Origin: Rhodospirillaceae bacterium
GTDB taxonomy: Bacteria; Pseudomonadota; Alphaproteobacteria; Rhodospirillales_A; Casp-alpha2
DNA length: 5,218 nt
Direction: 5' to 3'
Assembly: GCA_003488105.1 (NCBI GenBank)
Contig: DNMS01000438.1
Location: forward strand, 1 to 5,218
Made by a program: the position numbers and the translations under genes. Of this stretch, positions 1 through 4,601 are shown in pieces. Each line of letters begins with the position of its first letter. Position 1 is the first letter of the stretch. The notes beneath the pieces were generated by a model. It was not told the origin of the DNA. It saw nothing but the letters and a program-made list of their open reading frames with translations, and did no database searches.

Positions 1-444
1 GATGTCGCCGGCCTGCTGACCGTTGCGGATGACCTGTTCGAACAAATCGCGCACTTCGACCTGAAGTCCCCGCAGGTACTCGGCCAATTCCGGATGATGG
101 GGGGCCAGTTCCGCCGCGGTGTTGTAGACCATGCAGCCCTTGCGGCCTTCGTCCGAGGATACGAAGGCGTCGATATCGCGGAAATAGGCCTCAAGCGCCT
201 GCCGTCCGGCGCCCGGCGTGCGCAGGGCCCGGCGCATTTCGTCCTTCTTGATCTGGATATAGCGCATCAGCGCCTGATGATAGATCGCGTCCTTGTTGCC
301 GAAGGTCCCGTACAGCCCATAGCGGCTGACGCCTGTGTGGCGAACCAGGTCCTCCATGGAGGTATGCTGAAACCCGCGTTCCCAGAACAGGCGCATGGCC
401 TTGTCGAGGGCGTCGTCGGGGTCGAATTCGCGGGTACGGGCCAT
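1..444 (-). CDS. TetR/AcrR-family transcriptional regulator (3' end truncated by window)
   Basis: The frame is open from an ATG at 444 to the window edge, giving 148 visible residues with no stop, so the C-terminus lies outside. The protein begins MARTREFDPDDALDKAM, typical of TetR regulators. It has a TetR DNA-binding helix-turn-helix at about residues 7-55: FWERGF at 20-25, TSMEDLVRHTGVS at 28-40, and a recognition-helix region Y42-G-L-Y-G-T-F-G-N-K-D52. The ligand-binding part contains G103-C-M-V-Y-N-T-A-A-E-L-A-P, a pattern seen in one TetR C-terminal subfamily. Members are dimeric repressors released by a small ligand; the ligand here cannot be told. The ribosome site ahead of the ATG is weak, and the frame stays open upstream into the neighbouring gene, but no upstream ATG is near and the family alignment supports this start. 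A 16-bp dyad lies 5 bases upstream of the ATG, which suggests autoregulation. The family call is secure; the target genes are unknown. Confidence 0.93.
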   Translation of the reverse strand, partial: MARTREFDPDDALDKAMRLFWERGFQHTSMEDLVRHTGVSRYGLYGTFGNKDAIYHQALMRYIQIKKDEMRRALRTPGAGRQALEAYFRDIDAFVSSDEGRKGCMVYNTAAELAPHHPELAEYLRGLQVEVRDLFEQVIRNGQQAGDI

Positions 445-449
445 GTAAT

Positions 450-465
450 CAGAATTTTCGTTCTG
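450..465. promoter_or_regulatory. Candidate TetR operator (CAGAA-N6-TTCTG)
   Basis: A perfect 5-bp inverted repeat, CAGAA at 450-454 and TTCTG at 461-465, with a 6-bp spacer. It ends 5 bases ahead of the TetR-family start codon and would overlap the ribosome-binding or leader region. TetR regulators commonly bind 14-20 bp palindromes next to their own gene, so size and place fit. Short arms can occur by chance, so this is an inference from position and symmetry. Confidence 0.35.
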
Positions 466-468
466 GTT

Positions 469-504
469 CGCCGCGTCAATGGAATTGTTGGAAAAGACGC
501 GGCG
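469..504. promoter_or_regulatory. Inverted repeat with 9-bp perfect arms between two minus-strand genes
   Basis: CGCCGCGTC at 469-477 is the exact reverse complement of GACGCGGCG at 496-504, with an 18-base AT-richer spacer. It lies downstream of the GIY-YIG-like gene stop and about 25 bases upstream of the TetR-family start. In RNA it could form a stem-loop. No run of U follows the stem on the minus strand, so it is not a classical intrinsic terminator. It could be a second regulator site, a stem protecting the upstream transcript, or a weak transcription end. Confidence 0.4.
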
Positions 505-523
505 GGATTGGGTTGAAGGGGGA

Positions 524-952
524 TCAAACGGTCGGTTTGGCGCCCGGCAGCATGACGGGGATGGCATCGACGGCAGCCGACGGCGCCAGCGGGTTGTCGA
601 CCTGCGGCTTGGCGATCTGGGTCAGGTAGCGCGCGGCGCCGGCCTGAAATTCCTTGCGGATGTAACACCAGCTGACGAACAGGCCGCCGAACCGTTCGAA
701 ATACAAGATGTCTTCGTTCGCCTTGCATTCCTGCAGGTCGCGGGCCAGGTTGCGTGAGGTGCCGACATAGACCCAGGCAGGCCGCACGCCACCGTGCCAG
801 ATGATGAACACGGCGGTCTGTCCCTCCAGGTTCTGTTCCTGGGGGTCGAGATTGATGAAGCGGAAAAACTTGCCCTTTTCATTGCGCACCCAGTTGGGAT
901 CAACCGGCTTGCCCAATTGGCTCATTTTCTTCGCTGTATTAAAAAAGAACAT
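524..952 (-). CDS. Small conserved-looking protein with a degenerate GIY-YIG-like fold
   Basis: This 142-residue protein has no signal peptide and is probably cytosolic. Residues 47-74 (A-V-F-I-I-W, then W60-V-Y-V-G64-T-S-R-N-L-A-R-D-L) resemble the GIY...YVGxxxNLxxRL core of GIY-YIG nucleases such as the UvrC N-terminal domain. Residues 105-121, ending in KPQVDNP, resemble the closing helix and KPxYN segment. By eye, the usual catalytic Arg is Asp72 (Arg71 is one place early), the first Tyr is Phe49, and the usual Glu position holds Ala or Arg. DNA cleavage is therefore unlikely if the alignment is right. The start at 952 has a purine-rich AGAGAAG stretch upstream; an alternative ATG at 925 would drop nine residues and is also possible. 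It is upstream of the TetR-family gene on the same strand and divergent from the methyltransferase. The coding call is firm; the fold is inferred and the function unknown. Confidence 0.8.
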   Translation of the reverse strand: MFFFNTAKKMSQLGKPVDPNWVRNEKGKFFRFINLDPQEQNLEGQTAVFIIWHGGVRPAWVYVGTSRNLARDLQECKANEDILYFERFGGLFVSWCYIRKEFQAGAARYLTQIAKPQVDNPLAPSAAVDAIPVMLPGAKPTV

Positions 953-968
953 GTTTTCTTCTCTTGCC

Positions 969-991
969 TCGGAAATCCGGCTGAATTCCGA
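969..991. promoter_or_regulatory. Dyad in the divergent promoter region (TCGGAA-N11-TTCCGA)
   Basis: Perfect 6-bp arms at 969-974 and 986-991 lie in the 90-bp gap between the divergent GIY-YIG-like and methyltransferase genes. The symmetry and position fit an operator able to act on either side, but no known regulator family is recognised and chance is possible. Confidence 0.25.
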
Positions 992-1000
992 AGATGATCC

Positions 1001-1006
1001 TAATAT
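1001..1006 (+). promoter_or_regulatory. Possible -10 element (TAATAT) for the methyltransferase gene
   Basis: TAATAT differs from the sigma-70 -10 consensus TATAAT at two positions and is AT-rich in a GC-rich setting, 36 bases before the ATG at 1043. No good -35 hexamer is visible 16-18 bases upstream; that stretch overlaps the dyad at 969-991. The call is weak. Confidence 0.25.
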
Positions 1007-1042
1007 GGGCCGGTAATGTGACGGCGAAAAGGGGCCCTGTCG

Positions 1043-1564
1043 ATGGAATTTTTAGCCCTTTCCCTGGTGCTCGCAGCCATTGTCCTGGTTCTTGCCGGGA
1101 CCATCCGGACCGGCGTTCCGCCCATGCCGACATCCCCCGCGGTCCGGGCCTGCATGTTCACCGTGATTGAGGGTCTTGAGCCGCGCTGTATTCACGAATT
1201 GGGGGCCGGATGGGGCGGTCTGGCGGCGGCCCTTGCCCGACGCTTTCCGGCTGCCCGGGTCATCGCCACCGAAGCCTCGCCCCTGCCTTGGGCGGTCTGC
1301 CGACTGCGCTGCGCCCTGTTCGGTCCGGCCAACCTGGAGGTCCGTTTTGGCGATGTCATGAAGACCGATTTTTCGGATGCCGATCTCGCGGTCTGCTTCC
1401 TCTGCCCGCCGGCCATGGCCAAGCTGGCCAGCCGGCTGGAGGATGGTCTGAAGCCGGGCGCTTGGGTGCTGTCCAACGCCTTCGCCCTGCCGGGTTGGAC
1501 GCCGGTGAAGGAAGCGCGGGTCGACGACCTGCACCGCTCGGCGGTTTATCTGTATCGCAAGTGA
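1043..1564 (+). CDS. Membrane-anchored class I SAM-dependent methyltransferase, FAM173/ATPSCKMT-like
   Basis: This 173-residue protein starts with one hydrophobic segment (about residues 3-20), probably a membrane anchor leaving the catalytic domain in the cytosol. A VPPMPTSP stretch (25-32) follows, like the PxVPT entry of FAM173 enzymes. SAM-binding motif I is E52-L-G-A-G-W-G-G-L60, the motif II acidic residue is E77 in ATEASP, and GDVMKTD is at 103-109. The C-terminal half (114-154: LAVCFLCPPAMAKLASRLED, then LKPGAWVLSNAF and LPGWTP) matches the FAM173 pattern of a hydrophobic strand, a P-containing turn, LExxL, and F-x-x-P-x-W-T-P. Eukaryotic relatives are lysine methyltransferases of mitochondrial ATP synthase c subunit or adenine nucleotide translocase; the bacterial substrate is unknown. 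AAGGGG sits 8 bases before the ATG and supports the start. The stop codon abuts that of the convergent aminopeptidase P. Methyltransferase identity is strong; subfamily assignment is by remembered pattern. Confidence 0.88.
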   Translation: MEFLALSLVLAAIVLVLAGTIRTGVPPMPTSPAVRACMFTVIEGLEPRCIHELGAGWGGLAAALARRFPAARVIATEASPLPWAVCRLRCALFGPANLEVRFGDVMKTDFSDADLAVCFLCPPAMAKLASRLEDGLKPGAWVLSNAFALPGWTPVKEARVDDLHRSAVYLYRK

Positions 1565-3421
1565 CTAGCCGGCGAGTGGCGCCGTCGCCTGTTTCAGCCA
1601 GGCCCGCGTCTTGGTGTTGACCAGGGGTGACAGGGCCTTGCGGACCCTTGCGTGATAGGCATCCAGCCAGGCCCGTTCCGCCGTGTTCAGCAGCGTCACC
1701 TCGATCAGATTGCGGTCGATGGGGGCCAGGGTCAGGGTCTCGAACGACAGGACATCGCGTTCCGCCCCCCGGGGTGCGGTGGCGGTGGTGACCAGGACAA
1801 GGTTTTCGATGCGGATGCCGTAGGCCCCGGTCTTGTAATATCCAGGCTCGTTCGAGATCACCATGCCCGGCTCCAGCGCGACGGTGCTGGGGGCCTTGGA
1901 AATGCGCTGCGGCCCTTCGTGGACGCTGAGGTAGCTGCCGACGCCGTGGCCCGTGCCGTGGTCGAAGTCCAGGCCCTCGGCCCAGAGGAACTGGCGGGCC
2001 AAGGGGTCCAATTGCGAGCCCGTGGTGCCCTTGGGAAAACGCGCCCGGGCCAGGGCGATATGGCCCTTGAGCACCAGGGTGAAGCGCGTGCGGGCCTCGC
2101 GGGGCGGGGCTTTCGGGCCGATGGCGACGGTGCGCGTGATGTCCGTGGTGCCGTCCAGGTATTGGGCCCCGGAATCGACCAGATAGACGTCGCCCGGGCG
2201 CAGCCGCCGATCGGATGCCGGGGTCGCCTTGTAATGCACGATGGCGCCGTTGGGGCCGCTGCCGGAAATGGTATCGAAGCTGAGGTCGCGGATCAGGTCG
2301 TTTTCCTTGCGGAAGGCATAGAGCTGGTCCGAGGCGTCGAGCTCGCTGATCCCGCCCCGGGGCGCTTCCGTCGACAGCCAGGCGAGGAATTTCACCACCG
2401 CAGCACCATCACGGAGATGGGCGGCGCGCATGCCCGCGATCTCTGTGTCGTTCTTGCAGGCCTTGGGCAGGATGCACAGGTCCGGACCGCGCTCGATCAC
2501 GGCACCACCGTCGGCCAGGCGGGCGGCGATCCACATCGGGTCGGCCATGGGATCGATGCGGACTTTCGCGTGTTTCGCGGCCAGTCGGTCGAGCAGGGGG
2601 CCAAGGGCGTCCGGCGCCTTGATCCGCACGTCCTTGCCGAGGTGGCGGGCCATGGCCGCTGGGATTTTAGCCGGATCGATGAACCAGTCGACGGTGGCGT
2701 CTTTATGAATCACGGCGAAGCTGAGGGCGAGCGGCGTGCGCGGCACGTCGGTCCCCCGCACGTTCAACAGCCAGGCGATGGAATCGGGGGCGGATAGGAT
2801 TTGGGCACCCTGGCCCTGGGACTTCAGCATTGCGGCGAGGGTTCGCCGCTTATCCGCCGACCCCAGCCCCGCGTACTTCAGGGGATGGGCGCGTACAGGG
2901 GCGGCGGGGCGCGCGGGCTGATCGGCCCAGACGGCGTCGATGGGGTTGCCGTCCACGGGCACCAACTCGCCGCCGGCCTGCTGGCAGGCCTCGCGGAACC
3001 GGGGGACCTGGGTCGGCGTCAACAGCCAGGGATCGTACCCCAGTTTGCCGCCCTTGGGCAGGGCTTCGGCGATCCAGTCAACGGCGGGTTCCTGCGTGAT
3101 GTGGCGCAGGTCGTACAGACCCTCATCGACCTGTTTCGCCGCCTGTAGGGTATAGCGGCCGTCGCTGAACAATGCCGCCCGGCGGGCCAGCACCACCGCC
3201 ATCCCGGCCGAGCCGGTAAAGCCGGTCAGCCAGGCCAGGCGTTCGGAGCGGGGGGCGACGTATTCGCCCTGGTGTTCGTCGCCGCGCGGCACGATGAAGC
3301 CGTCGAGACCCCGTTTCGCCAGTTCGGCGCGCAACAGCGTCAGGCGTTCGGCAGCGGGCGGTGGTGTGATCGCCGTGCGGGAAGATCCCCGGCGGGGTTT
3401 GGCGAGTGATGATGCGTCCAT
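1565..3421 (-). CDS. Xaa-Pro aminopeptidase (aminopeptidase P, M24B), long three-domain form
   Basis: This 618-residue enzyme removes N-terminal residues that precede proline and is cytosolic (no signal peptide). Domains in order are a creatinase-like N-terminal domain (about 25-155, with VPRGDEHQGEYVAPRSERL and LTGFTGSAG), a second creatinase-like domain (about 175-318), the pita-bread M24 catalytic domain (about 325-545), and a C-terminal extension (about 553-614). All five metal ligands are visible: D416 and D427 (VDSGAQYLDGTTDIT), H492 (HGTGHGVG), E525 (SNEPGYY) and E539 (GIRIEN). Catalytic histidines H396, H488 and H501 are also present, so the enzyme should be active with two divalent metals, usually Mn. 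Length and layout match human XPNPEP1 rather than the shorter E. coli PepP. An in-frame TAG at 3431-3433 and the lack of other early ATG codons fix the start at 3421, although no clear Shine-Dalgarno precedes it. It is convergent with the methyltransferase and divergent from the DUF1127 gene. The first 20 residues are a low-complexity leader. Confidence 0.97.
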   Translation of the reverse strand: MDASSLAKPRRGSSRTAITPPPAAERLTLLRAELAKRGLDGFIVPRGDEHQGEYVAPRSERLAWLTGFTGSAGMAVVLARRAALFSDGRYTLQAAKQVDEGLYDLRHITQEPAVDWIAEALPKGGKLGYDPWLLTPTQVPRFREACQQAGGELVPVDGNPIDAVWADQPARPAAPVRAHPLKYAGLGSADKRRTLAAMLKSQGQGAQILSAPDSIAWLLNVRGTDVPRTPLALSFAVIHKDATVDWFIDPAKIPAAMARHLGKDVRIKAPDALGPLLDRLAAKHAKVRIDPMADPMWIAARLADGGAVIERGPDLCILPKACKNDTEIAGMRAAHLRDGAAVVKFLAWLSTEAPRGGISELDASDQLYAFRKENDLIRDLSFDTISGSGPNGAIVHYKATPASDRRLRPGDVYLVDSGAQYLDGTTDITRTVAIGPKAPPREARTRFTLVLKGHIALARARFPKGTTGSQLDPLARQFLWAEGLDFDHGTGHGVGSYLSVHEGPQRISKAPSTVALEPGMVISNEPGYYKTGAYGIRIENLVLVTTATAPRGAERDVLSFETLTLAPIDRNLIEVTLLNTAERAWLDAYHARVRKALSPLVNTKTRAWLKQATAPLAG

Positions 3422-3484
3422 GAGGACAAGCTAGGAAGCCCCGGCCCGGGTGGCAAGCGGAGACATGCGGGGCAGAGGGCTGGC

Positions 3485-3500
3485 TGTGATATTTCGCACA
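3485..3500. promoter_or_regulatory. CRP/FNR-superfamily-like site (TGTGA-N6-GCACA)
   Basis: The 16-mer differs from the CRP consensus TGTGA-N6-TCACA at one position and contains a perfect TGTG/CACA dyad. It lies 64 bases upstream of the aminopeptidase P start and about 140 upstream of the DUF1127 start, so it could act on either gene. Alphaproteobacteria carry many CRP/FNR-type regulators; which one would bind is unknown. Confidence 0.35.
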
Positions 3501-3506
3501 ATCAGT

Positions 3507-3554
3507 CATGCGTTTAATGCAATGCTGCGGTGCAGCATTTGCGGTTTTCGCATG
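3507..3554. promoter_or_regulatory. Nested dyad or hairpin with CTGC-N3-GCAG core upstream of DUF1127 gene
   Basis: A perfect 8-bp inverted repeat, AATGCTGC at 3521-3528 and GCAGCATT at 3532-3539, has a GGT spacer. It is extended by GC pairs across a one-base bulge and flanked almost concentrically by CATGCG (3507-3512) and CGCATG (3549-3554). The core CTGC-N3-GCAG resembles the site described for PhaR, the polyhydroxybutyrate regulator of some alphaproteobacteria. It could be an operator on DNA or a stem-loop in the long leader of the DUF1127 transcript. The structure is seen directly; the regulator is inferred from memory of the motif. Confidence 0.45.
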
Positions 3555-3628
3555 CAGAGGACAGGCATAGGTTCCGCTCAACACGTCGTCGGCAATGTCC
3601 ATTCAGGGCCCGCCCACGACCTCAATTC

Positions 3629-3633
3629 AGGAG
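3629..3633 (+). promoter_or_regulatory. Shine-Dalgarno AGGAG deciding the DUF1127 start
   Basis: AGGAG lies 8 bases before the ATG at 3642. The same frame is open back to an ATG at 3450 and includes ATGs at 3465, 3522 and 3552, but none of these has a comparable ribosome site, and the added residues do not look like protein. The start at 3642 is therefore preferred. Confidence 0.85.
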
Positions 3634-3641
3634 TAACGACC

Positions 3642-4109
3642 ATGGCGCCCTACAGCCAAACTGATCTGTCCGTTCAGGACCTCATCGAACAAGCCCGTAT
3701 TTTGCGGGCGCAGGCTTTCGCGCGGATCTGCAAGCAGGCGGTCCAGGCGCTTGTTCCGGCGCGGTCCCCGAAGCAGACCGCACCGGCCCAGCAGGATCTC
3801 TTCCAGCAGCCGGCCTTGATGCAGGAAGACAGCTATTTCCTGCCGCTGGTCAACGGCGTGCAGTCCCTTATCCAGGGGTTGGTCATCGGTCTGCGCCGCA
3901 GCGCCATGCGCCGCCAGTTGCTGGCCCTCGACGACCGCATGCTGCGTGACATCGGCATCCGCCGCGATGACATTACCGCCCTCGTCGCCGGGGCCTTCTC
4001 CGGCAACGACCGGGTGCCGGCCTCCGCCCGTAGCGCGGCTGAACTTTATTACCTCGTTCCGGCGGCGTCGCAGCCGACAGGCCGCGGCAACGATCGCCTG
4101 GCCGCCTAA
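3642..4109 (+). CDS. DUF1127 (YjiS-like) domain protein, unusually long
   Basis: This is a 155-residue protein with no signal peptide. The DUF1127 domain is at about residues 84-121: LRRSAMRRQLLALDDRMLRD, followed by IGIRRDDITALVAG. Its arginine-rich helix, then L-x-x-L-D-D-x-x-L-x-D-I-G-I-x-R, is the hallmark of the family. DUF1127 proteins are abundant in alphaproteobacteria. Some small members have been linked to RNA turnover and to phosphate, stress or carbon adaptation, but the role here is unknown. Most are about 45-100 residues; this one adds a helical N-terminal part (9-40) with a Gln/Pro-rich linker (41-62) and a 34-residue tail. The start is set by AGGAG at 3629. Upstream lies a 220-bp region with a CRP-like site and a CTGC-N3-GCAG hairpin; downstream is a strong intrinsic terminator, so it is probably a single-gene transcript. 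Confidence 0.9.
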   Translation: MAPYSQTDLSVQDLIEQARILRAQAFARICKQAVQALVPARSPKQTAPAQQDLFQQPALMQEDSYFLPLVNGVQSLIQGLVIGLRRSAMRRQLLALDDRMLRDIGIRRDDITALVAGAFSGNDRVPASARSAAELYYLVPAASQPTGRGNDRLAA

Positions 4110-4131
4110 GCCAGCGCGAATCGCAGACAAG

Positions 4132-4167
4132 AAAACGGCGGCGCCCAACGCGGGGCGCCGCCGTTTT
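4132..4167. terminator. Strong intrinsic terminator, probably bidirectional
   Basis: There is a perfect 15-bp inverted repeat with arms 4132-4146 and 4153-4167. The core GGCGGCGCCC pairs with GGGCGCCGCC around a 6-base loop, and a T-run TTTTT at 4164-4168 continues into GTTTG. It begins 22 bases after the DUF1127 stop. On the minus strand the stem is followed by TTTTCTTG, so it can also end the convergent lipoprotein transcript, whose stop is 51 bases away. Confidence 0.9.
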
Positions 4168-4218
4168 TGTTTGTCCGCGCCGATGGCATGAACCACGCGC
4201 GGGACCGCCGGCCGATTC

Positions 4219-4545
4219 CTAGTCGAACAACGAGCGGCTGGTTCGTCGGTAGCCCCGGTTTTCCATGCAGGACACGAACATCCGGTCGGTCTGGCGCGAC
4301 AGATCATAGCGTGCCATGGCGGCGTCGTATTCGCTGCCGATCAGGGGGCCGGTGTCGGGTTGCGGCAGGGGTTGGCGTTTCAGGATGCGGTCGGCCTCCC
4401 GGCGCGCCAGGGATCGGCATTCCTGGCGGTCGAAGACAAGCTGATCCTCGGAGCCGCCGGGCAGGGTCCATTCGGTGACGCTGCACGCGCTCAGACCCAG
4501 TACCAGGGCGCCCGCGCAAATGAACTTCAGGCTTTGTATTGTCAT
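4219..4545 (-). CDS. Small envelope lipoprotein of unknown function
   Basis: This 108-residue protein has a lipoprotein signal peptide: K7, a hydrophobic stretch from 8 to 18, and lipobox L18-S-A-C21. C21 would become the lipid-modified first residue of an 87-88-residue mature protein. Ser at +2 favours outer-membrane sorting by the E. coli rule. The mature part is charged, with C43 (DRQECRSLARREADRI) and C93 (FVSCMENRGYRRT). The CMxxRGY ending is common in small alphaproteobacterial lipoproteins, and the two cysteines could form a disulfide. AGGA about 8 bases upstream supports the ATG at 4545. It lies 56 bp downstream of the thioredoxin-like gene on the same strand with no clear terminator between, so co-transcription is plausible. 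No specific function can be assigned. Confidence 0.85.
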   Translation of the reverse strand: MTIQSLKFICAGALVLGLSACSVTEWTLPGGSEDQLVFDRQECRSLARREADRILKRQPLPQPDTGPLIGSEYDAAMARYDLSRQTDRMFVSCMENRGYRRTSRSLFD

Positions 4546-4601
4546 GTTCCCATCCTAACGCGTTCGCCGCCGGCGATAAACCAGGGCGGCCGGACCGCTG
4601 T

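Noticed and set aside
267..728. A 153-codon minus-strand frame spanning the gap between the TetR-family and GIY-YIG-like genes
   Set aside because: It overlaps both real genes in another frame and is Arg/Pro-rich without domain features.
1652..2797. A 381-codon open frame on the plus strand opposite the aminopeptidase P gene
   Set aside because: It lies wholly antisense to a clear enzyme gene with all catalytic residues. Its translation is Gly/Gln/Arg/Asp-rich with no recognisable domain, as expected for a shadow frame in GC-rich DNA.
3450..3641. A 64-residue N-terminal extension of the DUF1127 protein from an ATG at 3450
   Set aside because: The stretch contains the regulatory dyads, lacks a ribosome site at 3450, and a good AGGAG lies just before the ATG at 3642.
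4560..4601. A possible terminator between the thioredoxin-like and lipoprotein genes
   Set aside because: GGCGGC and GCCGCC can pair here, but the arms are short and no T-run follows on the minus strand, so read-through is more likely.
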